From Brassica napus (Eukaryota; Streptophyta; Magnoliopsida; Brassicales; Brassicaceae), in contig NC_063445.1 of NCBI RefSeq assembly GCF_020379485.1, positions 52,725,422 through 52,789,421 of the forward strand: a stretch of DNA of 64,000 bases, in the 5' to 3' direction. The notes under the pieces are model-generated. The model saw only the letters and a program-made list of their open reading frames with translations, ran no database searches and was not told the DNA's origin. The stretch's first letter is position 1; each line of letters opens with the position of its first letter. This document shows positions 25,174 through 38,390 of the stretch, one piece after another. Made by a program: the position numbers and the translations under genes.

Positions 25174-25404
25174 ACAGAACACTTTCTTCCTATATTACTG
25201 AGATGAATGATTCTATTATAATTTCTGTTTGCAATTCAATTACTTCTATATTTTAGCTAATTTGCCACCACTTTATATTGTGCATAGTCAAGACATGCTT
25301 GAACCAAAACCAATGTACAACACACGAAGTGATCTCATGACAGAATCTTCTGGCAAAACATATATTTTCTCAAAGGAACAAAAACATAAGACAAATCAAA
25401 ACTC

Positions 25405-25997
25405 TTATGGACTTGTAGCAAGTTTGTTGAAGGCGGCGTGAACTCTCTCTTCAGTGAACATTCTGTGGTTTTCATAGATATCTAATATCTCTATTGCGAT
25501 ATTCTTCACCTGCAAAATGGTCAGAACATACCAAATGAATGATTTAAACAAGACCTTATGATCAAATGTGCAGTTTGGAAAGCTTACAATGTTCATGTCC
25601 ACAGAGAGCTCTTCAAACCATGTCCATATGTATTTCTCTTTGTAAACAAAAGCAATGTAAATGCAAGCGAGCGTGATGAGATAAGGTGGGTGTGTAAGGA
25701 TGAGGTCCATTCTGTAAGTGTCGTTGACAAGACCCCTATAGTTTTCCACAAAACATTTTAAGCATCAAGAGACCATTTTAGCTTAACTAAAGGACAAAAG
25801 TTTTGGATACTTACCAAGTCAAATGGGTCATACTTGTGTCATTGAGTCCAGAATCCTGCAAGAACCTGTAAAGCAAAGAAAAAAAATCAAAACGGATGCA
25901 TAGTGAGTGTCTAGTTGATTTGAAAGATCTCTTAACCAAAGATATGCAAAAGACTCACTCAGGGAGAGATCGGTATGGGTGGAATACAACTAGATAG
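25405..25997 (-). pseudogene. Cyclin C 3' fragment, copy 2
   Basis: Exons 9 (25,405-25,509), 8 (25,588-25,735) and 7 (25,815-25,865) have the same lengths as in the intact gene at 33,462 and remain open. Exon 6 starts at 25,959, and similarity ends near 25,997 inside it. With no exons 1-5 and no promoter it cannot encode cyclin C. It faces the intact CHS gene tail to tail, 231 bp from the CHS stop, so antisense overlap of transcripts is possible. Confidence 0.88.
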
Positions 25998-26065
25998 ATT
26001 TGGATTTAGGGCTTAGTTTTTATAGGGTGTTTGGGGTTGGAGGTAGGATTTACAATTATACTATA

Positions 26066-27100
26066 CTAGGTTAAGACCTGCGCCTTGCGCGGGATTAACA
26101 TTATATATATAAATTATTTTATGTATTAAATATTTTTACATATTATGAAATAATAAATATATATTATATAATTAAAAATCAGTAACTATTATATATATAA
26201 TTAAATTGATGCGAACATATAAATCAATTTTATTAATCCAAAAAATATATTTTTTTTTTTATATTTGATAGGATATGTTATTAAATTTAAATGATACTAA
26301 TATAGATAATATATTTTAGTATATTTTTAATATTAATGTCTATTAAATGATGATTTCTACTCATATAGTTTTTTGATCATTTGTATCTTTTATAGAAAAA
26401 AAAATTAAATTACTGATAACAAAATTTTCATTGTGGGACTAATAGTTTTAGTAATTTATAATTTAAAAAAAAATAAGTTGTCAATGATTGTTCAAAATTT
26501 TTATCAAAAAAATTGTTCAAAATAAATTTTGAAACTAAAATATTGTATTTTATATGGTTTATAGTTTAATTTAAAATGATATATATATTAATCTTAATAA
26601 TTAATTAAATTAGACTTTTTACTTATATAATTTTTGTAATCATTTGTATTTTGTCATAACAAAAATTTTAAACCATGGATCATAAAATTTGAATGTGAGA
26701 CTTTTAACAGTTTTAGTAATTTATAGCCGTTTGTAAAAATTCAAAATATAACATATACATAAAAAAATAAATTTTTATTATATAGTTATTGTGGTTGTTT
26801 AATTTATTTAATAGTTTAAAATTAAACAAATATGATAGAAAATACACTATTTTTATCAAATCTTTATTATTCAAAATCATTAATTGTCATATATACTTTA
26901 GCCACATTAGACAATTCCGTAAATTTTTTTTGAGGAAATAATAAAGTACATTAATGATGAATTTATTGTTAGTTTAATAAAAAGCTTATTATATAATTAG
27001 ATGGACCAACATATTTCTCTAATAATTCTAATAATCATTCTAGTGATGACATGTGGATACAAAAAGAAGTTGTAATGTTTCTCAAATAATATATAGGGGA
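26066..27100 (-). mobile_element. Non-autonomous Helitron
   Basis: 1,035 bp, read on the minus strand. The 5' end begins TCCCCTATATATTATTTGAG. The 3' end has a GC hairpin (stem CCCGCGC/GCGCAGG with one G-T pair, 3-nt loop) and ends CTAG followed by host T. The host base before the 5' end is A, giving the A^T target of Helitrons. CHS unit 1 (about 20,380-20,410) has the same flanks without the insert, a paralogous empty site. No helicase or Rep domain; the interior is AT-rich and empty of genes. Confidence 0.87.
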
Positions 27101-27792
27101 TTAGTCTATATACTATTTATTTATTAATTCACTATCAGTTCTCTACTATTTTTATATGACGCTTACCTTTATTAATTTACGTATGCAAATGGAATAAATC
27201 GTCCATTATATACTATTTTAGAGGATCTATTCTATATATCGTACATGAAAAATAAAGTCTTCAATTATTCATCTTCGTTGTTCTTCTGCTTACATTGTTT
27301 TCTTTCCTCTAATGTTTAAGAAATGAAGTTCATGTATGTGGTAATTAATTGAGTGATGTCGTGTTATATGCATGATTTAACTCGCCATTGTGTTATATGA
27401 GTAAAAATAAAAATGTTGATTAGCCGACTATTATACTATATATTCAACGAGATGTAGTTTAGTATAGTACAACCATGTTTTTTTCTTAGCCACATATGTT
27501 AATCGTCAACATCGTCATGAACCGGAAGAAAGTGTTACTCACGTAATAATGTTAAAATCATAGATATATTCTTAATTATGCTACCAAATTGGCTATTTGG
27601 CAAATAAGCCCTAATAACAATACCACATTGATACATTCCATTCTCGTTTCTCCTTGTTAATTTGTTTTATAATCTCTCAGTTTGTTTATACAAATCACTC
27701 ATTTTCAACCTGCTTTCTAATATAAAATTTGCATAGTATACCAAAACCATAACATAAAACTCCAATCAAACCCAATTAGTATTATCATTACT
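27101..27792 (+). promoter_or_regulatory. Upstream region of CHS copy 3, duplicated segment
   Basis: 27,101-27,630 corresponds to about 20,391-20,965. Nearest the gene (27,700-27,792) the leader resembles those of CHS copies 1 and 2 (AACTCCAATCAAACCCAA). It no longer serves an intact gene. Confidence 0.65.
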
Positions 27793-28378
27793 ATGGTGAT
27801 GGGTGCATTGTCCAAGTCCTTGGATGAGATCAGAAAGACACAAAGAGCTGATGGACCAGCAAGAATCATGGCCATAGGCACTGCCTACCCTCCAAACCAA
27901 GTGTTCCAAGCAGAGTATCCAGACTACTACTTCCACATCACCAACAGTCAACACATGACCGACCTCAAGGAGAAATTCAGTCCTTGATACCTCTCTGGGA
28001 GAGGAGCCAATATTTGAGATGGTGTCTGCTGCGTAGACCCTCGTTCCTGACTCTAAAGGAGCCATAGATGGACATCTGAAGGAGGTGAGACTCACCTTCC
28101 ATCTCTTGAAGACTGCCCCCGGACACATCTCTAAGAACATTGAGAAGTGTCTAGAAGAAGCGTTTAAACCTCTACGGATAAGTGACCGGAACTTTCTCCT
28201 GGATAGCTCACCCTGGAGGTCCTGCCATTCTGGACAAAATTGAGATAAAGCTAGGACTAAAGGCAGAGAAGATGAAGGCGACTCATCATGTTTTGAGCAG
28301 GTATGGAAACATGTCCAGTGCCTGTGTCTTCTTCATGCTTGATGAAATGAGGAAGGCAGTGGAGTATAGTGTAGCGAC

Positions 28379-28752
28379 TGTTAGAATGAGAGAATTATTG
28401 AGAGTTTATTAATGGAGAATGAAGAACATGAAGAACATAGAGAGAGAGAGAGAGAAAGTAGATCTCAAGATGTAAGAGAAAGAAGGAGATAATAGTTTTC
28501 TTAATTTAATTGTGGATCTGGGTACAAGTATTTAAAGACAAGTTACCTCAGTACACAATATTAATAAAATATCTTCTTCTCTCTTCTTTTTCTCTTCAAT
28601 AAAATCGAGCTTATAAAACCCTTATAAAGCCTTATAAAACCTTATAAAACTTTATAAGTCTGGCAGCTTAATTCTCAAGTCTGGCAGCTTAATTCTCAAG
28701 TCTGGCTGCTTAATTCTCAAGTCTAGCTGCTTAATTCTGCTTCATGTCAACA
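28379..28752 (-). repeat. 3' LTR of the copia element in CHS copy 3
   Basis: 374 bp. It differs from the other LTR mainly by extra copies of a roughly 21-bp unit (AAGTCTGGCAGCTTAATTCT) near its right end: four here, two in the 5' LTR. Confidence 0.93.
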
Positions 28753-28894
28753 CTCCCCCTCAAGCTTGACCATGTGGAACAAGTCAAGCTTGGAAGCCAT
28801 GAAGTATTCCCTCATTAAAACCTCAACTAGGTAAAACCCTTTGGGAGAAAATCCAAGTCAAGAAAAAAGAGTAGAACACTTCATGAAGGAGAGA

Positions 28895-31800
28895 TCATTG
28901 ACATGATAGGTCTACGAGTCCCAATTTTGGATGAATGAACTCACATACCTTAGTGCTTGCTGCCTTGGTGAAGATATCAGCTAGCTGATCTTCACTCCTT
29001 GTGTAGCACGGCAATATGATCTTCTGCTCCACGGCTTGTCTCACTTTGTGGCAATCTACCTCTATATGTTTGGTCCTTTCATGGAAGACTGAGTTGCTAG
29101 CAATGTGTATAGCAGCCTGGTTATCAAATTGCATCGTGATTGGCGTTGTAACTTCAATTTCCAAGTCCTTAAGAAGTCCCTTGATCCAAATCAACTCGCT
29201 TGTGAGCTTCCTCATAGCTCTATATTCTGCCTCAACACTTGAACAAGACACCACCTTCTGCTTCTTGCTCTTCCATGTTACCAAATTGCCTCCAATGAAG
29301 GTACAATATCCAGTAGTTGATCTCCTATCAACTCGATCTCCTGCCCAATCCGCATCACAGTACCCAACAATCTCAGTGCTTCTATTGTATCCCATCCATA
29401 CTCCTTGGCCTGGTGCCTCTCTTAGGTACCTGAGAATCCTCTCAACCATGTTTCAGTGGTGTACCTTGGGAGCTTGCATGTGTTGGCTTACTTGGTTTAC
29501 TGCAAAGCATACATCTGGTCGGGTAATGGTAAGATAAATGAGTTTTCCCACCATTCTCCTATAATGCTTTACATCTTCATATGACTTGTCTTCAATCTCC
29601 CCCTCACGCATCACTTTGTATCATTCCTCTAGAGGTGTTTTGGCAGCTCTTCCACCAAGATCTCCAGCCTCATTTAGTAAGTCAAGGGTGTATTTCCTTT
29701 GAGATAGAAACAACCCTTCCTTAGACCTACACATCTCGATCCCTAGGAAGTATATGAGCTCTCCCAAGTTCTTGATATCAAATGAAGCCTTAAGGAACGC
29801 TTTGGTCGAGATGATCCCTTTTTTGTCACTGCCTGTGATGATAATGTCATCAACATAGATGAGAATGACAATGATTCCTTGCTGGCTAGTGAGGGTGAAT
29901 AGGGTATGATCAGCTTCAGACTTGACAAAGCCTCTTCCATTGAGGGTGGTGCTCAACTTATGGTACCAAGCCCTTGGAGACTGCTTCAAGCCATAAATTG
30001 TCTTCTTTAATCTGAGAACATTTCCTGGCTTCCCCATGTTCTCAAGACCAGGAGGTGGTCTCATGTAGACTTCATCCTCCAATTCTCCTTGAAGAAAGGC
30101 ATTCTTCACATCCATCTGCCATAAATCCCACTCAAGATTGACAGCAAGAGATAAGAGAATCCTTATAGTGTGAAGCTTGGCCACTGGTGCAAAAGTGTCT
30201 AGATAATCTTCACCATACACTTGAGTATATCCCCTTGCAACCAGTCTTGTCTTCTTTATTTCTGGTTTTCCATTGGCTCCATACTTGATAGTGTAGAGAA
30301 GCCGGCTTGTCACTGCCTTCTTTCCTTTTGGAAGTTCAGTCTCAAACCATTTATCATTCTTGATCATGGCTCCCATCTCATCTCCAACAGATTCTCTCCA
30401 CTCCTTGTGTTGCATAGCTTCTTCATATGTTCTTGGAATGTATTCCTGATCCAATTCACTGATGAAGACTTGATGATCTTTTGGATATTGAGCAAGGGAG
30501 CATACTGCTCTTATTGGGTGAGCTACAGCTTCAGCATTGAAGTAAACTTCTGTGTTGATCCACTGTGAGGGTTTCCTGATCCTTGTACTCCTTCTCAAAA
30601 GTTGTATCTGCTCAGGTTCTGCTTCATTTCCTTCACTTGGCGCCTCTACTTGAGTCTCAACATCTGATTCTGATGGCATCTCATCTTGATCATGAGCTAC
30701 AGAGCTCTCTTCAGGTTGAGCTTGTGTAGACTGCTCAACATTTCTACTGCCCCCCTCATGATTAGGATGAGTGCTCTCAACACTATCAGCTGCAATAGAT
30801 GATAAATTTTCAGGGACAGGTTCCACACTTGTTAAAGAGGGCAGGCTCTCCATTACTCCCCTAAGGTTATTTGCTCTATCTGAGGCTGATTGAGAAAGAT
30901 CTTTGAGCTCATCTCAACTCTTTCCATCATAATAGCCTCTAGATTCTGCAAACTTCACATCCCTCGAGACAAGAACCCTTCTTGACTCTGGATCATAGCA
31001 CTTATACCCCTTCTGAGTTGGAGAGTAACCAATGAACATAGCTTTTGAGCTTTTAGCATCAAGCTTGTTCCTTAGCTCCCCAGGTATCATCACAAAACAG
31101 AGGCATCCAAACACACGCAAATGGTCCAAAGATGGTTTGGTCTTATTTAGAACCTCAAAAGGAGACATGTCGTTGAGGACTTTAGTTGGAGTTCTATTGA
31201 TCAGATAAGTAGCAGACATCACAACATCACTCCAGAATCTTTTTGGAACATTGGTGTGGAACATCATTGATCTTGCTACCTCCATCAAATGTCTGTTCTT
31301 TCTCTCAGCAACTCCATTCTGTTGAGGAGTGTAAGGACAGCTTGTCTAGTGAGTAATCCCATGTTGAGCAAGATATTGCTTAAATGCATGACTTGTATAC
31401 TCTCCACCATTATCTGACCTTAGAATTTTCATCTTGGCATTGAAATGGTTGCAGATATGGGTCTGGAAATTCTTGAAAGCATCCAACACCCTGTCCTTAG
31501 ACGGAATCAGTGTCACCCAAGTGTATTTGGATTTCTCATCAATGAAGGTGACAAAGTATTTGTGGTTCTCTCTGGACACACATGGAGCAGTCCATACATC
31601 AGAGTGAACTAAGTCAAAACATCTTTCATAGATGGTGCTAGACTGTGAAAAGACTGTTCTACAATGCTTCCCCAATATGCAAGCTTCACAATCATCATTC
31701 TTGAAGACCACACCTGGAAGCATCAAGTTTAGGGCTCTTGTATGAGGATGTCCCAACCTAGCATGCCATAGTGTGCTATCAACCCTGCTGGATGTACTAG

Positions 31801-32503
31801 CCAAACACTGAGAAGTGGATGGTCTTGACATCTCTGTCTTCTGAAGATGATATAGTTCATTGTGAACGTGCCCCTTTCCAATCACTTGGCCTGTCTTTAA
31901 GTCTTGAAATTCAACCTCATCTGGTCTGAAGACAACCTGATAACTCAGATCAACAGTAGCCTTTCTCACAGATAGCAAGTTTGATGTAAACTGAGGCATA
32001 TACAAGGCAGTAGATTCCCTATCAAACAACCTCAGGTTCCTTATCCCTTCTATCTTAATCTTATCACCATTTGCTATTTGAACATACCCTGAGGCAGGCT
32101 GGACATCACTCATCAAGTTTCTATCACTAATCATGTGATGGCTTGCTCTTGAATCTATAATGATAGGTTTAGGGTCAAGAGAGTGTGTACTAGCCTTCTT
32201 GAATGAGATAAAGGCTTGGATAAGGGAATGTAGGTCACTCATGGTTGCTGGACCATCAGTGTTGGCTGCACTATCAGTACTTCTCCATGTTCCTTCTTCA
32301 TTTGAACCACCAATGACAGATGAATACATGGTTCGACCTTGAATCGATGGATGCTCAGACTCTTTGATTACATTCCTGGCTTGATTCAAGTCACTTCTTC
32401 TTGGCATATTGTGGTTCTTATGTTGTTCCTTAGCCTTCTTGTACTCTGGAAACAACACCATGTTGGAGTTCTCCCTCATGGAGAGATATGGACCAGTGGA
32501 CAA
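28895..32503 (-). pseudogene. Copia polyprotein (gag remnant, protease, integrase, RT, RNase H), broken
   Basis: Read from 32,503 to 28,895 in a single frame with in-frame stops at about 31,346, 30,914, 29,621 and 29,450. Order: short gag remnant; protease box IIDSRASHHM, where the catalytic DSG is changed to DSR; pre-integrase with an HHCC-type region (WHARLGHPHTRAL, CEACILGK); integrase core (HSDVWTAP, RSDNGGEYTS); integrase C-terminal part (31,288-30,914); RT (YTIKYGANGKPEIKKTRLVA, WQMDVKNAFLQGELEDEVYM, YVDD at YVDDIIITGSD); RNase H (GYCDADWAGD, SSVEAEYRA). Copia order (integrase before RT) is clear. The damaged protease and the stops make it inactive. Confidence 0.93.
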
Positions 32504-32754
32504 TAGATTGTTCCTACTGATTTTGAGATAAACTAGATTTTGAAGAAGTTTTTCCTGATATGGTTGAAGCTTTCTTGAGTTCCAGAGAATAGGGTACTCT
32601 ATCTTGAGTTCTGGTGAGGTTCTTCCCTTTTGAAAGACCTTTGGACCAGTGGATTAAAGGATGTATCCAACAGATTTTGAAGATAATCTGAGAAAGAAAG
32701 AAAGAAATTTGCGGAAGCTTTTGTGAGTTTCAGGAGCTTAATGCTCTGATACCA

Positions 32755-33163
<409 letters not shown>

Positions 33164-33461
33164 TAAGCAAAACTTCCTCTCTTGCCTTCCCCTTATGTGT
33201 GCTCTTCCTCCTCTTCTTCCCTTAGCCACCAATGTCATTTGCTCTCTTGATACTGAGATGAATGATTGTAATTTGTTTACTGCAATTTAACTAGTTCTCT
33301 CTTTTTGAAAATTTGCACACCACTTTATATTGTCCATATAGTCAAGACATGCTTGAACCAAGACTAGCAAAACCAATGTACAAATGATCTCACGACAGAA
33401 ACTGCTGGCAAAACATATATAGTCTCAGGAGGAACAAAAACATAGACAAAACAAAAACTCT

Positions 33462-34935
33462 TTATGGACTTGTAGCAAGCTTGTTGAAGGCGGCATGAAC
33501 TCTCTCTTCAGTGAACATTCTGTGATTCTCATAGAAATCTAATATCTCCATAGCGATATTCTTCACCTGCAAAATGTTTCACAACACAAACCAATGAATG
33601 ATTAAAACAAAGACCTTATCACCAAAAATTTGCAGTTGACAAAAGCTTACAATGTTCATGTCCGCAGAGAGCTCTTCAAACCATGTCTTTATGTCTCTCT
33701 CTTTGTACACAGAAGCAACGTAAATGCAAGCGATCGTGATGAGATGAGGCGGGTGCGTAAGGATCAAGTCCATTTTGTAAGTGTCGTTGACAAGACCCCT
33801 ATTAGTTCAATGAAGGACAAAAAGCTTTGTAACTGTTCTGGATACTTACCAAGTAAAGGACACAAGTTTTGTTGGATACTTACCAAGTTAAATGGGTCAT
33901 GCTTGTGTCATTGAGTCCAGAGTCCTGCAAGTACCTGTAAAGCAATAGATTTAGTGTCTGGTTGATTTGGAAGATCTTAACCAAAGACTCACTCAGGGAG
34001 AGAACGGTATGGGTGGAAGACAACAAGATAGAAGTTCAAAGCTTCCAAGACCTTCATCTCCATCTCCAGAATATCCTTAATCTCATACCTAAACTTCTCA
34101 TCAGCATCTGCCATGTGAGAAGCATCCAAATTCATCAGAAGCCAAGTAAAAGATAGAGCAAAATCAAAAGAAAGTTTGAAGCTAATTACACAATTTTTTG
34201 ATGTAGAAGACAAGAATCTTGGCATGGACCACACTCTCCTCTGCTTTGCAAGCCAGGTACAAGCAGGTGGGAGCAACAAGCCTAGGCTCATACTCTGTCA
34301 AACTCTTTCTGCCAACAAACAACAACATTACACATAAACAAATCAATGACCAAGCCTTGTTGTCACAAGATTACTAATCATCAAAAGCCATACCTTGTGT
34401 AAACACGGCGCATATAGGTTACAGCAGTTGCAACAACTCTGAATCATATTAAAAACAAAAACAAAAAAACAAATCAGTCAGCATTGTACAAAGATAATCA
34501 CAGAGTGGTTATCTCATCAAAAAAGACTTCACCTTTGCCTAATCTTAATGTGTTGTGCCAGCTTCGATATGTCTGAAACGAACAAAGAATGTGAATTTGA
34601 CAATCCATACATACAGAACAAGATTCAAGACATAATAGATGATTAATGAGATCAAAACCAAAGACATACAGTTCGACATGTGAAGCTTAATGAGTCTGAA
34701 ATCTTCGAGAGAGATTCCTCTCTGAGCATCAAGAGGATGAACAACATTAATCTCTTCTGGGTCCTTAAGCTCTTTGCTGTCCGAACAAAACCCGGAAAAC
34801 AAAAAACAAAAAGATGTAAGGAAACATATGATTACAGAAACTGAAACAATTATCTCTAAAGAAGAACGATCTGTAATATCTGATTGAAAGTTTGAAACTT
34901 TACTAGTGCGTTGATGTCCAGAAATTGGAAGCCAT
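33462..34935 (-). CDS. CYCC1: Cyclin C (complete)
   Basis: Cyclin C pairs with CDK8 in the kinase module of Mediator and acts in nuclear transcription control. I can splice nine exons on the minus strand: 34,935-34,904, 34,776-34,670, 34,572-34,533, 34,438-34,394, 34,308-34,190, 34,107-33,993, 33,934-33,884, 33,798-33,651, 33,566-33,462. All introns are GT-AG and phase is kept throughout. The sum is 762 nt, 253 aa, the length I recall for Arabidopsis CYCC1. Recognisable blocks: MASNFWTSTH, KELKDPEEINVVHPLDAQRG, the cyclin-box helices with VVATAVTYMRRVYTR, LACKAEESVVHAK, EMEMKVLEALNFYLVVFHPY, and the end AFNKLATSP. No stop or frameshift. A 15-bp intron phrase, GGATACTTACCAAGT, is duplicated just before exon 7, doubling a splice-donor-like sequence (33,840-33,890). 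Only 204 bp separate the ATG from an inserted LTR. The order beside CHS is inverted (convergent). Confidence 0.92.
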
Positions 34936-34999
34936 TTTCTCTCCTTGATCCCCTCAACAAGCAGATACCATCAATAAAAAGGGCTTCCCTTTTTCTTTT

Positions 35000-35139
35000 C
35001 TTTTAATTTGTGGTGGAGTATGTAAAAGTTAGGTAACACAGAAGCTTAGCCAGACTCAACATTTCCGGCTTCTAAACCAGAATCAGAATCGGAAATTTGT
35101 AAAAGTTTCAGGAATTTTGATTTCAGTAAACTTCTAAAA
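35000..35139. repeat. Partial unit of the 53-kb tandem repeat family
   Basis: Matches the unit repeated at about 52,970-54,780 (CACAGAAGCTTAG(C/T)CAGACT, ATTTCCGGCTTC, CAGAATC(G)GAAATTTGT). It is cut off by the foldback element, whose other side resumes the repeat at about 52,969. The foldback therefore inserted inside this array. Confidence 0.75.
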
Positions 35140-36152
35140 TGTTTTGAATCATCAATTTGGATGGTCCATAACCTACCCATACAAGTTCAACGCTAGAGTC
35201 CATTGGATTTACATCCAGCCACATGGTAGACCCATTCAATTTTATGTCTTTATGAGTTTGATCATGTCATTATGTAGAGTATCTTTGTAATCAATTCTCC
35301 CTTTGACACCACCTTGTATGAACCACTATATATAGTGATGTAAACAATAAGAAATAGACAACACATTCTCACAAATTTTCTCTCAAATCTTAAGACGTTA
35401 TCAGCACGAGACTTTCTCCACCTAAGCAATCCCATCCGCCGGCGGTCATCTCTTTTCCGGCCATCTCTTCCGGCCCTCAGCTATGCTCCGCCGGCCAAGT
35501 CTATCCCTCTCACGGTTTTCCGGCCAGCTCCTCCACCTCTCTCTCAACCAGCTCATCCGCGGATTAGCTCTCTCTCACGGTGGTCCATTCAGATCAATTT
35601 GGTGTTTTCTAAAAAGATAAACTAATTTATCCATAAAATCTAAGAACACCACATATCTGAATCCTGATTATTAGATCTATTTGAATCATAAAACTTATAA
35701 GATCTAAAATTATCACAAATATTAATCTTGAATCTAAGATCTATATGAATCTTGATTCTACAATTATTTGAATCTCTAAAGATCTAAGAATCTCTAAAAA
35801 CTTATAAAACTTATTAATAATCTAAGATCTATATGAATCTTGTTTCTAAGAACTATTTGAAATTATAAAAGATATTAGAGAAAATCATAAACCCCTTTTA
35901 GCTAGCAAGCCTTAAAATCGGTTCCCCTTTCTCCTATTTTGATCCGGCCATAAATCTGGATTGACTAAAGGATTGAAACTCATAATCTTTGTTTGGCCGT
36001 ATTACCGGCTGTATAGCCGGATGAATAAGCTGGCCATCAAAATCTTAATCCCATTCGATGTGCTTACCGATCCAAATCGACCCTTATCCACATCAAAATC
36101 TCAAATCCCCTTGTTTGTTTTATAACCGGATATGTATCTTGATGGCCATTAT
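35140..36152 (+). repeat. Left arm of a foldback made of copia-type LTR plus leader
   Basis: Inverted repeat of 51,929-52,968 with roughly 90% or better identity by eye. Outermost is an LTR-like block (about 35,140-35,403) that begins TGTTTTGAATC and ends CGTTATCA. A leader rich in CCGGCC words follows (for example CCGGCCATCTCTTCCGGCC). A TATA-like ATATATAG lies near 35,330. The match with the right arm stops sharply at TGATGGCCATTAT. Confidence 0.85.
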
Positions 36153-37063
36153 CTAGAACCTTAATAACCTTATAACTTGGCGTCCCAAGCTATATGGTAT
36201 GGTACATAGTTGTTCAGTTGGCCAGCCTTATATCTCAATGTTTGGAATGGTTTCCTTTAATAAAACTCAGATTTTATCTCATGCACCTTTCTTTCTTTCC
36301 GAAGTTCCTTAGAATTTATGGAACTTTATTTGGAACATTTATTTGGTCTATCTTATATAGATTTTGTAGCAACTTGGTTGTGTCTTTAAGACATCAAAAC
36401 TGTGTGGTGCTAAGCTGAGATGACATAGTCATTCTTTCTCTTGGGTCAATGTGTCTGGCATTTTATTTTGCTATCATTGTAGCATATGGACGTCTATAAA
36501 TTATTTTCTAGTCCGAAGATCTTTGCCAAGACATTGATGGTTGATACCAGATGGTAGATACCACTCTTTATCATTCTTTATACCAGCTTATTACTTTTCT
36601 CCTTTTATTGTTGGATATTCGTATTCATAAACCTTATGTAATCCTTGTTCTTTGGCCTATAATGAGATCACCCATTTTGGCTCAAAGTTTCTTTTAAACT
36701 TATGGAGAAAGTATATTCATAATACATATCCAACATATATTCCCAATCCTCTTTATGAGATTCTAAGATCACATGATCTTAGATGGCACATATATTTGTG
36801 GTGGATTCTTTCGTAATATCTTAAGATGATATATGTCTGGACTCATGACCCGTATCAGTCTGAGGTGGGAATATCTATGATCACTTATATTGCCTGATAT
36901 AATTGCTATGGCCTGATGCAGGTTCATTCTTTTATAACTCATGGTGTCCCCAAGCATATGGACTTTTAGAATTTGAACCTTATAGGTAATGGTCTTTATA
37001 TCAAATTCAACCAATATGTAATATGGTTGTGGACCATGTTTCACGGATTTTAGTATGGTCATG
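36153..37063. other. Central spacer of the foldback, left of the Athila insertion
   Basis: No coding potential recognised. It joins 49,245 onward when the Athila element and one copy of its TCATG duplication are removed. Confidence 0.6.
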
Positions 37064-38384
37064 TGATATTCCGTGTTTTTAACGGTTTTAAACTCGTTTT
37101 GGAGCAATTAAATGGTCGGTTTTAATTAATGTTTTGGTCTATTTGATGCGTTTTGGTGTTCTTAAGTGTAATATGCAGGTTACTATATAGCTTGAAAGAA
37201 AAGAACGCATTCGGGATTTATTCAGAAGCAAGATGGACCGAACAATGGACCGAATGAAGTATTGATCGCACAGAGCACGAGATCGACCGATCCGGGCTAC
37301 CTGGATCGACCGATCCCAGGCTTTCATACACGAGATCGACCGATCCGAGCCATGTGGATCGACCGATCTCAGGCGCTACGGGCTCCACACGCACAAACGA
37401 GCTTTTCACTCCTTTTTACCCACTCCCCTCAATAATTCACAGAAGAACTCGACCTTAGAGACTCAGAAAAGACCAGGGGCGACCAAGGAGGAGATTTAGA
37501 AGTTCTAGAGAGAAGATTTGAGTGTTTTGTACTTGTTTTGGTGTGATTTGTGAAGATTTGTAAAGGAGTCCATCTCAAAACCATTTGGAGAAGATCTTCT
37601 GAACCTTTACTCTGTTTTAATACAATCTTATCATGTTTTCTTCATCAAAATCGTTTTGTTCTTGCTTAGTTATGTGTGAGTAGTCATCTAGTTGGGTTTA
37701 GGGGTTCTCATAGGGGATTTCTTGATGTTTTGATCCATAAAACGTGTGTAGACTAAGGGATTACGTTTTGGTTCTTCATCTAATGGATTTCTTACTGCTT
37801 GAACTGAATTGATCACTTAGTTCATGATTTCAGATTGTTTGATGCACCGAAAGTGATTGTTTGAACTTCCGAAAATACTTTAGATGAGCAAAGTGTCCTT
37901 AACCCTCGGAAGTTGATGTTATTGCGCTTTGTGAACATATTGAACCTGTTCTTAATGCTTGTTTAGAAATTGAAACTCAGCGGAAGTTAGTGTGGAGATT
38001 TCTATAACATAGAGAATTAGCGCTACGGAAGTAGGTTAATTCTAATATCGTGTTTGAGTTCTAGACGGTTCTTAATATATCCCTGTGTCTTCCATTAATT
38101 GTATCTTGATTAAAAAGAAATCCCTGAGAATTCCCAATGCCCAACGTTTGTTTTAAAATAGTTTTCAAATCGTTTAAATCATCTTTTTACAGCTTGTTTA
38201 TGTTTTGTGACACTAAGAAAATTAAATAAAAACCATCAAAAATATATCTTGATTCGCTGTAGCTATTAACTTGTCTGCAACTCTACGTGTGATCATCGGT
38301 CCCTGTGGATTCGATCCCGCATTACTACTGCGTACTTTACTGTGCACTTGCAGTTAGATAATCGGGTTAAAACTCGAGACATCA
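37064..38384 (+). repeat. 5' LTR of the Athila element
   Basis: 1,321 bp, TG...CA. Contains four copies of GATCGACCGATC at 37,281, 37,304, 37,334 and 37,357. No protein is called. Confidence 0.95.
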
Positions 38385-38390
38385 AGTTTT

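Noticed and set aside
29016..30568. Plus-strand open frames within the copia element
   Set aside because: Antisense shadows of the RT/RNase H coding strand.
35140..36152. Terminal inverted repeat of a DNA transposon
   Set aside because: The arms contain an LTR-like block and a leader that runs into a copia gag on the right side, and no matching target duplication was found; a rearranged retroelement fits better.
37139..37409. Minus-strand open frames in the Athila LTRs with RSI/GSVD repeats
   Set aside because: They read across the GATCGACCGATC motifs in non-coding LTR DNA; no family features.
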